Shown: positions 13,637 to 19,753 of the stretch, in pieces
Position numbering within the stretch: position 1 is the first letter of the stretch
How the letters are laid out: each line of letters opens with the position of its first letter
The notes under the pieces: generated by a model
The model's input: the letters and a program-made list of their open reading frames with translations, nothing else
What the model was told of the DNA's origin: nothing
Database searches by the model: none
Made by a program: the position numbers and the translations under genes
Origin: a virus
Strand: one strand, 5' to 3'
IMG/VR virus record: IMGVR_UViG_3300012929_000009
Span: 1 to 45,185 of that record
Length of the DNA stretch: 45,185 nt

Positions 13637-13980
13637 TCGGCGACAGCGATACCATAACCCTGAAGGATGCTGCCCAGCATTTCGGGTTTACCGTCTGGAC
13701 GCTTCGTGCGGAGGCTGATCGCGGTCGCCTGACGATTTACAAGATCGGCAAGCGGTTCTACACCACTCCGGCAGACATCAAGGAAATGATCCAGCTATGC
13801 CGCGTCGATCAAAAGGGCCGCGACTTTACCTTGATCCTAAACGCAAGCAGTACGTTATCCGAGACGGTGCGCGCTTCGTCCGCACTGGTTGCAGCGAACG
13901 AGACCGCGCTCAGGCTGAAAAATTCCTCGCGCAGTATATTGGGCAAAAGCATCGCCCTACCCCGTCGAGCTCGCCCATGA
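13633..13980 (+). CDS. xis: Excisionase-like MerR/Xis HTH protein
   Basis: A 115-residue protein. Residues 6-60 are a winged helix-turn-helix of the excisionase type (TLKDAAQHFGFTVWTLRAEA, DRGRLTIYKIGKRFYTTPAD, IKEMIQLCR). The C-terminal part (SETVRASSALVAANETALRL) matches what I recall of this family, even though 184 bases of the gene overlap the integrase in another frame. It should direct Int towards excision. The long overlap ties Xis and Int synthesis together. Confidence 0.8.
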   Translation: MIGDSDTITLKDAAQHFGFTVWTLRAEADRGRLTIYKIGKRFYTTPADIKEMIQLCRVDQKGRDFTLILNASSTLSETVRASSALVAANETALRLKNSSRSILGKSIALPRRARP

Positions 13981-14804
13981 TCGCCGAAGTTCTAGCCGCC
14001 TATGGAAATGAGGTCGCGCCGGAAAAGCCGAGCGCGCGCAATATCGGCTATCACATTTCGAACCTGCTCAAGTGGTGGGGAGATAAGCGCGTTGCTGATA
14101 TCGGAACCAAGAGCTGTAAGGCCTACGTCAAGACCAAGACGGAACCGGCGGCGACCGCGGACCTTAAGGTTTTGAAAGCCTCTGTCAAATACTGGCATGA
14201 TGAATATGGGCCGCTTGACGCGATGCCCATATTCTGGCGGCCGGTGGGGAATGAGCCGAAAGAGCGATGGCTGACGCGATCGGAGGCTGCGCGCCTGCTA
14301 TGGGCCGCCCGGCGCTATCAGCACATGCGGCGCATGATCCTGCTGGGACTTTACACAGGTTCGCGGCCAGGCGTCCTGCTTAGCCTGCAATGGAGCCAAG
14401 TCGATCTCGATACGGGCGTGCTGACGCGCCTCAAGGCTGGCGCGCGCAAGGACAAGAAGAAACGCGCCCCCAAGGTCAAGTTAGGCTCACGGATTCACAC
14501 GCACCTGCGACGCTGGAAGCGCCTCGACGGGGACCAGAAGATCGTCTGCCACTTCAAGGATCCTTGGCATCCCGAGGCCCGGCAGGTCGAGGACCCCCAT
14601 GGGGCATGGAAGAAGATCATCGAGGCGTCCGGCTTGTATGGCGTCACGCGCCACACGCTGCGCCACACCCGCGCGACATGGATGGCGCAGGCTGGCGTGC
14701 CTCTGTGGGAGGCCGCTGGCTTCCTCGGAATGACGACAAAGACGCTGGAAGGCATCTATGCCCACCACTGTCCGGACTTCCAGGGGCGGGCTGCTAATAT
14801 CTGA
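13797..14804 (+). CDS. int: Tyrosine site-specific integrase
   Basis: A 335-residue tyrosine recombinase. The catalytic domain shows arginine I in YTGSRPGVLL (about residue 192), a lysine-rich beta-hairpin (ARKDKKKRAPKVKLG), HTLRHTRATWM with the H-x-x-R pair (about 285-290), and the nucleophile tyrosine in LEGIYAHHCPDF (about 320). The N-terminal SAM-like domain spans about residues 60-120. It integrates the phage into the host chromosome and, with Xis, excises it, so the phage is temperate. It starts inside xis. The attP site is expected nearby but was not identified. Confidence 0.93.
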   Translation: MPRRSKGPRLYLDPKRKQYVIRDGARFVRTGCSERDRAQAEKFLAQYIGQKHRPTPSSSPMIAEVLAAYGNEVAPEKPSARNIGYHISNLLKWWGDKRVADIGTKSCKAYVKTKTEPAATADLKVLKASVKYWHDEYGPLDAMPIFWRPVGNEPKERWLTRSEAARLLWAARRYQHMRRMILLGLYTGSRPGVLLSLQWSQVDLDTGVLTRLKAGARKDKKKRAPKVKLGSRIHTHLRRWKRLDGDQKIVCHFKDPWHPEARQVEDPHGAWKKIIEASGLYGVTRHTLRHTRATWMAQAGVPLWEAAGFLGMTTKTLEGIYAHHCPDFQGRAANI

Positions 14805-14807
14805 TTC

Positions 14808-14823
14808 CTGTGCCAAGGCACAG
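14808..14823 (+). terminator. Inverted repeat after int (weak terminator or recombination site)
   Basis: CTGTGCC-AA-GGCACAG forms a 7-bp perfect inverted repeat three bases after the int stop. No T-tract follows directly, so it is a poor rho-independent terminator; a regulatory or attachment-site role is also possible. Confidence 0.35.
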
Positions 14824-14930
14824 ATATTCACTTGTTTTGTGTAATAGTTTCAAGTCCGGCTTGTTTCCAGCCCAGAAAGATGAGATGTATAAGTTGTTGA
14901 TTTTTCATAAGTGACCGCGAGGTTTGGATC

Positions 14931-15161
14931 ATGAACGGAACGGGAAAGTCACCATCAATCGGTGCCGTAGCTGTGCCACGTTACGAGCTGATCGACAAGG
15001 ACGGCAAGGTAAAGAGAGGTAAGTTCGGTTCCGCGGAGCAGGCTGTCTATTGGGCAAAATGCTACTGGCCAGACCAGGAGCAGGACGAGGACCGCGCCGG
15101 CAGGGGCTGGGACGTGCAGGTTGTGGGGTGCGATCTCAGCGCGACCTCTCGCGGCGCTTGA
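14931..15161 (+). CDS. Hypothetical protein, 76 aa
   Basis: A 76-residue protein (VPRYELIDKDGKVKRGKFGS, then SAEQAVYWAKCYWPDQEQDE) with a beta-hairpin and helix pattern. Its last 26 bases overlap the convergent RHH gene. The 126 bases before it hold the int hairpin and two CTTGTTT copies (14831 and 14860) but no firm promoter. Confidence 0.6.
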   Translation: MNGTGKSPSIGAVAVPRYELIDKDGKVKRGKFGSAEQAVYWAKCYWPDQEQDEDRAGRGWDVQVVGCDLSATSRGA

Positions 15162-15294
15162 GTTCCCGCTCGACCGCCTCCCGGATCAGGTCGGATCGCT
15201 TCTCCTGCTCATCCAAAACGGCTTCGATCCGAGCCAGCGTACCCGCCGGAAACCGCGCAGGAGTTTGTTCGTCATTGATCTTTTTGCGGCCCAT
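15136..15294 (-). CDS. Ribbon-helix-helix (CopG/Arc-type) regulator
   Basis: A 52-residue basic protein on the strand opposite to its neighbours. TPARFPAGTLARIEAVLDEQ followed by EKRSDLIREAVERELKRRE fits the ribbon-helix-helix fold: one DNA-contacting strand, helix A, a turn with R-S-D, and helix B. AGGAG lies nine bases before the ATG. Its promoter region carries a perfect 12-bp inverted repeat, so it probably represses itself and the divergent early block at 15364. No toxin gene lies beside it, so an antitoxin role is less likely. Confidence 0.75.
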   Translation of the reverse strand: MGRKKINDEQTPARFPAGTLARIEAVLDEQEKRSDLIREAVERELKRRERSR

Positions 15295-15335
15295 ATGTGA
15301 TATCTCCTATTGACTGGATATAAGATATCACATAT
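15293..15335. promoter_or_regulatory. 12-bp inverted repeat, putative RHH operator
   Basis: ATATGTGATATC (15293-15304) and GATATCACATAT (15324-15335) are perfect inverted copies 19 bases apart. Extra GATAT half-sites occur at 15317 and 15342. They cover the divergent promoters. Confidence 0.65.
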
Positions 15336-15338
15336 ATA
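15310..15338 (+). promoter_or_regulatory. Rightward promoter of second early block
   Basis: TTGACT (15310-15315), 17 bases, TATATA (15333-15338): a good sigma70-type promoter reading into the gene at 15364. The right arm of the inverted repeat overlaps its -10. Confidence 0.65.
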
Positions 15339-15349
15339 GGGGATATCAA
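15322..15349 (-). promoter_or_regulatory. Leftward promoter of the RHH gene
   Basis: On the minus strand TTGATA (15349-15344), 16 bases, TATCTT (15327-15322) is a plausible promoter for the RHH gene, lying across the rightward promoter. Confidence 0.4.
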
Positions 15350-15363
15350 CAACGGGGCGATCC

Positions 15364-15558
15364 ATGAACACCAGATTTGTCTATGTCGATGATGTCAACA
15401 AAGGCGAAGTTTTCAAGCGCGCCGGCCGCTGGTTCTGGCGCCGAGGAGAGGTTGCCGTCGAGCTCTTTGCAAAAGGCTCTACATTAGATGACGTGGCAGA
15501 ATGGGCACGCAAGTGCTGCAACGGCCATGAGGCCAAAGTGCATGAATTGGAGATTTGA
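15364..15558 (+). CDS. Hypothetical protein, 64 aa
   Basis: A 64-residue protein (VYVDDVNKGEVFKRAGRWFW, then DDVAEWARKCCNGHEAKVHE). First gene of the second early block, controlled by the RHH operator region. No family recognised. Confidence 0.65.
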   Translation: MNTRFVYVDDVNKGEVFKRAGRWFWRRGEVAVELFAKGSTLDDVAEWARKCCNGHEAKVHELEI

Positions 15559-15561
15559 GCC

Positions 15562-15846
15562 ATGGCTAAGCAATACAAGCCGCCTCGCGGCCCCCGAAAT
15601 CTTAAAGCAAGCGGGTTCACCAATGGGCTATGGCGGCTTGAAGAGCGCAGAGAAGCGCTGCTGACAAAGCTCCGCGCTGACCGCGATGCTGCGGCAGCCA
15701 GGGGCGATCATGCCGAGGCGCTGATCCTGAATGACCGCATCAAAGATCTAAAGGACGGAGGCTCCGTAGCGGTCGAGAGCGTGATGCAGAGATTCGAAAG
15801 TGCCCTAACTCGCAAGCGGTTCTATGGGCCGCCATCTTCGCATTAA
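15562..15846 (+). CDS. Hypothetical coiled-coil protein, 94 aa
   Basis: A 94-residue basic protein with a helical centre (LEERREALLTKLRADRDAAA, then RGDHAEALILNDRIKDLKD). Directly follows the previous gene. No family recognised. Confidence 0.65.
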   Translation: MAKQYKPPRGPRNLKASGFTNGLWRLEERREALLTKLRADRDAAAARGDHAEALILNDRIKDLKDGGSVAVESVMQRFESALTRKRFYGPPSSH

Positions 15847-15862
15847 CGGCAAAAGAACGCAC

Positions 15863-16042
15863 ATGGGCAACGAAAGAATTTGTAGTCACGGCAGAGCCTT
15901 TAAAGGCCGCTGCATCGAGTGTGAATTGATTATGGCACGCGAAGCGGTAGCGCATGCAAAGGATAACTTCGACAAGTACAGCAAGCTTGTAGTGAAGCTT
16001 GAGAGCGAGAAGAAGATGTTTGATATCTTGAATATGCCTTAA
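15863..16042 (+). CDS. Zinc-knuckle-like small protein, 59 aa
   Basis: A 59-residue protein beginning with ICSHGRAFKGRCIECE (Cys, His, Cys-x2-Cys), a probable zinc site, followed by a charged helix. Start at 15863 chosen over an upstream ATG because the Cys motif then sits at the N-terminus. The pattern recurs in phage early genes; function unknown. Confidence 0.65.
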   Translation: MGNERICSHGRAFKGRCIECELIMAREAVAHAKDNFDKYSKLVVKLESEKKMFDILNMP

Positions 16043-16064
16043 CTTCACAGAAGGATGAAGCCCC

Positions 16065-16298
16065 GTGAGGGTAACGGCTGCTTACATTGAGAGGCTTATT
16101 CGCAACTACCAGAAAGCCTATGAAGCGGCCAACAATAAGCCGTGTCCTCCTCTTATATGGGAGGACGGATGGTTTTCGATCGGAGAAAGTCGGCGAACTA
16201 AGCATCGTCGAGCCAAGCTAGAGGAAATGCTGGCTAACCTGCGCTGGAGAGCTTGGAATGAAAAGGGCATCAATTGTCGTAAAGAAGGTTTACCCTGA
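16065..16298 (+). CDS. Hypothetical protein, 77 aa
   Basis: A 77-residue protein starting at GTG with AAGGA nine bases upstream. It contains AAYIERLIRNYQKAYEAANN and PPLIWEDGWFSIG. No family recognised. Its end overlaps the next frame by 41 bases. Confidence 0.6.
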   Translation: MRVTAAYIERLIRNYQKAYEAANNKPCPPLIWEDGWFSIGESRRTKHRRAKLEEMLANLRWRAWNEKGINCRKEGLP

Positions 16299-16599
16299 CG
16301 AGCTGCTAGCAGACAGTCGAGCAATATCAATATCCACGTCAGTCGCGAAACCGACGAGAAACCGCATGAAACCGCAAATGAGTGCCAAAAGTCAGCTAAC
16401 CGAGTTTTTCGATCAGGAGATCGATCCGGAAGCAATTTGCGGCAATTGTGATAGCTGGAAAGAGGATTTGAACGGCAATCATCACTGTATGAACGGTCAG
16501 TCGAATCTCGAAACTTTATTGACGGACTACAACGATCATTGTGCCAAGTTCTTTCCTGATCCCATCCGATGGCCTGATGCAGATCACGGCGACGACTAG
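16258..16599 (+). CDS. Cysteine-rich hypothetical protein, 113 aa
   Basis: A protein of up to 113 residues. The C-terminal half contains CGNCDSWKEDLNGNHHCMNG and a later HC, a probable four-ligand zinc site. The start is uncertain: 16258 has GGAG upstream, but 16366 or 16378 would avoid overlap with the previous gene. Confidence 0.6.
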   Translation: MKRASIVVKKVYPDELLADSRAISISTSVAKPTRNRMKPQMSAKSQLTEFFDQEIDPEAICGNCDSWKEDLNGNHHCMNGQSNLETLLTDYNDHCAKFFPDPIRWPDADHGDD

Positions 16600-16646
16600 C
16601 CCGCGTCAGTCATCGAATTGAGTTTTTAACGCATGGAGCCGCAAGG

Positions 16647-16931
16647 ATGTCAGAGGACAGCAGGCGTATCGACGAGCACAACAACAGGGACCGGTCAAAG
16701 ATCAATCGGTCGGAGAAGACCGCGAGTGTCGAAAGTCAGTGGAGGAATATCGAGACGGCGCCGCGCGATGGAACTAAATTTTGGGCATTTGAACGCCGGC
16801 GCGGTCAATATGAATGCTGGTACCATACTGACGGTTACTGGATGGACCATGCCGACAGCGAGCCTGGCCCAACCCACTGGATGCCGCTGCCGGCCCCGCC
16901 GCACGGGGCTTCAGATGTCAGGAGAGGATGA
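16647..16931 (+). CDS. DUF551-like protein
   Basis: A 94-residue protein whose C-terminal 65 residues match the DUF551 pattern: WRNIETAPRDGTKFWAFERR at the start and PTHWMPLPAPP at the end. DUF551 proteins are common in phage early regions and have no known function. GGAG lies eight bases before the ATG. Confidence 0.8.
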   Translation: MSEDSRRIDEHNNRDRSKINRSEKTASVESQWRNIETAPRDGTKFWAFERRRGQYECWYHTDGYWMDHADSEPGPTHWMPLPAPPHGASDVRRG

Positions 16932-17092
16932 TGGCAGAAACATACCGCACGATAGATTGCAACTATGTCATTCCGGTTCAGCTCCGTCCTGATGTCTTAG
17001 TCAGGATTTATGTGCCAGTTGACGACCTGAAGAAGGCTGAAGCTGAGAAGATCGCTCGGATAATCCAGGCATTCGCCGAAGACAAGTCATAA
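16931..17092 (+). CDS. Hypothetical protein, 53 aa
   Basis: A 53-residue protein (VIPVQLRPDVLVRIYVPVDD, LKKAEAEKIARIIQAFAED), a beta-hairpin and helix. ATG at 16931 fits the GGAGAGG upstream better than the one at 16928. I recognise the RPDxxVxIxxPxDL-x-K pattern from small phage proteins of unknown function. Confidence 0.65.
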   Translation: MAETYRTIDCNYVIPVQLRPDVLVRIYVPVDDLKKAEAEKIARIIQAFAEDKS

Positions 17093-17113
17093 CGACCAGA
17101 AAGGCATATCGAG

Positions 17114-17209
17114 ATGCGCTGGTACATCTGGTTTTTCTCAGCCCCAATTGTCGCGCTGTTGCTGACGCCGTTCGTCTTTGCGTTCCTCCGTTGGAGCTCC
17201 ACTCCATGA
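17114..17209 (+). CDS. 31-aa membrane peptide
   Basis: One hydrophobic helix (WFFSAPIVALLLTPFVFAFL) with a short polar end. Its stop overlaps the next ATG. Unknown role. Confidence 0.55.
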   Translation: MRWYIWFFSAPIVALLLTPFVFAFLRWSSTP

Positions 17210-17478
17210 ATAGGTCCGATCTTGGGTTCATTACTGCTAAAGAATTTCAGCAGTGGCTGCGCCTACGCTATCCCCGCGAGAATGGCTGGACGCACGCTCG
17301 CATCGGCGAAGAATTGGACCTGTCGGATGGTTTCGTCGGGATGCTGCTTGACGGCACCCGGAAGCCATCAAAAGCGGCACTGGAAGCGCTTAAGATGGAG
17401 GCGGTCACTTTCTATCGTCTGAAGAATGATCCCTTCACCGGCCGCCCATGGGGATGCGTGAAAATAAAGGCAGAATAG
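17206..17478 (+). CDS. HTH domain protein, 90 aa
   Basis: A 90-residue protein with a Cro/CI-like helix-turn-helix: TAKEFQQWLRLRYPRENGWT, HARIGEELDLSDGFVGMLLD, GTRKPSKAALEALKMEA. Probably a DNA-binding regulator of the second early block. ATGA overlap with the membrane peptide sets the start at 17206. Confidence 0.75.
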   Translation: MNRSDLGFITAKEFQQWLRLRYPRENGWTHARIGEELDLSDGFVGMLLDGTRKPSKAALEALKMEAVTFYRLKNDPFTGRPWGCVKIKAE

Positions 17479-17481
17479 ACA

Positions 17482-17811
17482 ATGAGTACAAACATCAAAC
17501 CAAAAAACAAAAGACCTCCGTGGGAATGTGCCGCCCGCAAACAAGGCACTCCTGGCGGGAACGACGCGGCCGACTGTGACTGGCCCTGCTGTGACTGCGA
17601 CGCCTACGCCAATCCCGATAAATTTGAACAGCAAATAGTCCAATCTCTTGAACACCTTCGAAAGAAGGATGTTCTTACCGGATGCACCAGCTTCGTCCAA
17701 AGGATGCTTCAGATCGGATACGGGCATGCCGCAGCCATCATGAAACGCTTGGAGGATGACGAGATAATCAGCGAACCAGACAATGCCGGTAAGCGACATT
17801 GGCTTACGTAA
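17482..17811 (+). CDS. FtsK-gamma-like winged-helix protein
   Basis: A 109-residue protein with two parts. The N-terminal 45 residues are cysteine-rich (CDWPCCDCDAY). The C-terminal 60 residues (GCTSFVQRMLQIGYGHAAAI, MKRLEDDEIISEP) match the winged-helix gamma domain of FtsK, which reads polar octamers near the dif site and activates XerD. Stand-alone phage gamma domains may bind the same host sequences. The function here is inference; homology looks sound from the SxxQRxxxIGYxxA pattern. Confidence 0.75.
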   Translation: MSTNIKPKNKRPPWECAARKQGTPGGNDAADCDWPCCDCDAYANPDKFEQQIVQSLEHLRKKDVLTGCTSFVQRMLQIGYGHAAAIMKRLEDDEIISEPDNAGKRHWLT

Positions 17812-17828
17812 ACGGCAAGGAACGGCAA

Positions 17829-18068
17829 ATGGATGAGACCTTGAATAAGACCAGCGAACATGTCGATCCGAAGATTGATGATAAGCACGTTCTGCCATGC
17901 GACTTCGTGGTTGGGCACATGCGATTTCGCAAAGGGGTGAAGATGGAGACCCTGCGAAAAGCTGCCGAACGCTGGTTTAAAATCGCGTCGGATGCTTATT
18001 TCACCCCAGATCCGGAGAAGGTGAAGAAACTCGATGAGATGATGAAGGATATTCTGGCAGGCAAATAG
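17829..18068 (+). CDS. Hypothetical protein, 79 aa
   Basis: A 79-residue protein (VVGHMRFRKGVKMETLRKAA, then AERWFKIASDAYFTPDPEKV). The ATG at 17829 with GGAA upstream is preferred over one inside the previous gene. About 120 bases without a convincing gene follow (18069-18188). Confidence 0.6.
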   Translation: MDETLNKTSEHVDPKIDDKHVLPCDFVVGHMRFRKGVKMETLRKAAERWFKIASDAYFTPDPEKVKKLDEMMKDILAGK

Positions 18069-18188
18069 TTGCCTTGCCGCGTCGATACGCCGGCACGACC
18101 TACGCTTAGCGCTTTGTGGGGCGGCGAATGTAGCGACGACCTAGGCTTCATCGTGCGAAGTCGTTACGTAAATAGACAGGAACCGAAA

Positions 18189-18365
18189 ATGGACAAAGAC
18201 ACCTTGTATGTCCTGAATGACTACTACGATGCGATCGAGGAATTGACGAACATAGTTCAAGAGCTGAACCCTGGTGCAACACGCCAGATCGCTCGCATTA
18301 GATTCATGCTTCAAAGGGCGGAGCGTACTCTCACTCAGCACGCAGAAGATCGCCAGAATAGGTAG
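18189..18365 (+). CDS. Hypothetical protein, 58 aa
   Basis: A 58-residue helical protein (LNDYYDAIEELTNIVQELNP). AGGA lies upstream of the ATG. A longer frame from a TTG exists but is less likely. Confidence 0.6.
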   Translation: MDKDTLYVLNDYYDAIEELTNIVQELNPGATRQIARIRFMLQRAERTLTQHAEDRQNR

Positions 18366-18371
18366 TCAACG

Positions 18372-18569
18372 ATGGAAGACATCCTGAAGGATTTACGCAA
18401 GAGAGGCTGGCGAGTTGCTGTCCACAATGACTATAGACTCGATGGGGTCGAAATGACGTTCTGGCTGATGACTCACGGGATCGGCATATTCCTTAAGGGC
18501 GAGGCTCGCACTGATCTCGGCGCACTGAGAATTATCGAGCTGCAACGCAGCGAACAGAAACTTCCGTAG
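18372..18569 (+). CDS. Hypothetical protein, 65 aa
   Basis: A 65-residue protein (ILKDLRKRGWRVAVHNDYRL, then EMTFWLMTHGIGIFLKGEAR) with an alpha/beta pattern. Six bases after the previous stop. No family recognised. Confidence 0.65.
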   Translation: MEDILKDLRKRGWRVAVHNDYRLDGVEMTFWLMTHGIGIFLKGEARTDLGALRIIELQRSEQKLP

Positions 18570-18589
18570 ATCAGCAGTGAGGGAAAACC

Positions 18590-19333
18590 ATGCCTCGGAC
18601 TTTGATTTGGTGGTCGACTGGAGCGGCGAGCGCCGTCATGACAAAGCTCATGCTGCGCGAGCAACCGGATGCTCTTATCGTGCGGTGCGAGACTGCCAAT
18701 GAAGACCCGGACAATTACCGATTCGAGACCGACGTGATGTGTCTGCTCGATCGCTCAGTCACTTTGCTGAAATCGGAAAGATTTGAGAGTGTTCCCGATG
18801 TGTGGCGCAAAGAACGCTATATGGCCGGTATCAACGGCGCATCCTGCACGCGGGCAATGAAGATTGTGCCCCGCATTGCGTTCCAATTGCCAACCGATAT
18901 CCACGTCTTTGGCTACACGGCCGACAAGAAAGACGCGACCCGGTACGACAGTCTCAAGAGCAATTACCCCGAACTGATGGTGCGGGCGCCGCTTATTGAG
19001 CAAGGGGTGAGCAAGGCCGGATGTTTGGCGCTGGTAGAGCGCTGGGGCCTTAAACTACCCCGTTCCTATGCGATGGGTTTCCCGAACGCAAACTGCCTTG
19101 GAACGGGCTGTGTGAAAGCACAGGGCCCAAATTACTGGTCGCTCTATCGCTATCACTTCCCCGAAGAGTTCGCGCGGACAGCCGCCCAGGCACGAGAGAT
19201 CGGAGCCAGGTTGGTTCGCATCAAGGGCAAGCGCATTTTTATCGACGAAATCCCGGCCGACTGGCCGATGACAGATCCTATCGTCCCGACCTGTGACTTC
19301 CTCTGCCACCAAGCAGAGCCAGAGCCCGCATAA
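18590..19333 (+). CDS. PAPS-reductase-like / adenine-nucleotide alpha-hydrolase protein
   Basis: A 247-residue protein of the phosphoadenosine phosphosulfate reductase-like superfamily. The nucleotide-binding PP-loop near the N-terminus is WWSTGAASAV (residues 7-16) instead of the canonical SGGxDS, a variant typical of phage members. Further features are VRCETANEDPDN, SCTRAMK (C86), NCLGTGCVKAQGPNYW (C169, C174) and CDFLCH (C235, C239), which could bind a metal or iron-sulfur cluster. Relatives act in sulfur transfer or in adenylating chemistry on nucleic acids. The substrate cannot be told from sequence; DNA or tRNA modification are candidates. Confidence 0.82.
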   Translation: MPRTLIWWSTGAASAVMTKLMLREQPDALIVRCETANEDPDNYRFETDVMCLLDRSVTLLKSERFESVPDVWRKERYMAGINGASCTRAMKIVPRIAFQLPTDIHVFGYTADKKDATRYDSLKSNYPELMVRAPLIEQGVSKAGCLALVERWGLKLPRSYAMGFPNANCLGTGCVKAQGPNYWSLYRYHFPEEFARTAAQAREIGARLVRIKGKRIFIDEIPADWPMTDPIVPTCDFLCHQAEPEPA

Positions 19334-19365
19334 TTTGCCATATCATCACAACACAGGTAATCGAC

Positions 19366-19530
19366 ATGACAGAAGATAAAAAAGAAGAACTTGTGTATCG
19401 CCTTTGGGAAGAGTTTGCTGCTTCCATTAAAGTTTCGTCTGATGACGAGAGGAAGTTCGCATTTCTCGCCGGAGCCAGATCAGCAATCTACGAACTGACG
19501 CACGAGCAGGAGAAAGCGCATAAACGATGA
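19366..19530 (+). CDS. Hypothetical acidic protein, 54 aa
   Basis: A 54-residue helical protein (KKEELVYRLWEEFAASIKVS, then FLAGARSAIYELTHEQE). CAGG precedes the ATG and the stop overlaps the next ATG. Confidence 0.6.
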   Translation: MTEDKKEELVYRLWEEFAASIKVSSDDERKFAFLAGARSAIYELTHEQEKAHKR

Positions 19531-19664
19531 CACAGGGCAAAAATCACTGGGACTTTTTCAATTATGAAAATATCCTTCAGGAGGCCTATGCCCGCTGGAA
19601 CGAGGCGCGGCTAAACCACCAAAACATCGGCAATAAAGACACGCTCCAATATTTGACGGCTTGA
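19527..19664 (+). CDS. Hypothetical protein, 45 aa
   Basis: A 45-residue protein (NHWDFFNYENILQEAYARWN). ATGA overlap with the previous gene. No family recognised. Confidence 0.6.
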   Translation: MTQGKNHWDFFNYENILQEAYARWNEARLNHQNIGNKDTLQYLTA

Positions 19665-19753
19665 CTCTCGCTGCACTTTACATTTTCCCGAACGTGACCG
19701 GACGATGGCTGTTTCCTTCGGAGCCGACGCCCGACTACTCGCGATATGATTAG
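19661..19753 (+). CDS. Possible 30-aa membrane peptide at arm junction
   Basis: A TTG at 19661 overlaps the previous stop (TTGA) and opens 30 codons: a short hydrophobic N-terminus, then TGRWLFPSEPTPDYSRYD. Its end overlaps the end of the convergent tail gene by four bases, and it fills the only gap between the two arms. Low certainty because of the TTG start. Confidence 0.4.
   Translation: MTLAALYIFPNVTGRWLFPSEPTPDYSRYD

Noticed and set aside
14849-14880. tRNA T-arm-like sequence (TTCAAGTCC) as an attP core
   Set aside because: The flanking bases cannot form the T stem and no acceptor end follows.
15136-15294. RHH protein as antitoxin of a toxin-antitoxin pair
   Set aside because: No toxin-like gene lies beside it; neighbours are in the opposite direction and unrelated.
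18069-18188. TTG-started N-terminal extension of the 58-aa gene
   Set aside because: The extension has no plausible fold, and the ATG at 18189 has its own AGGA signal.
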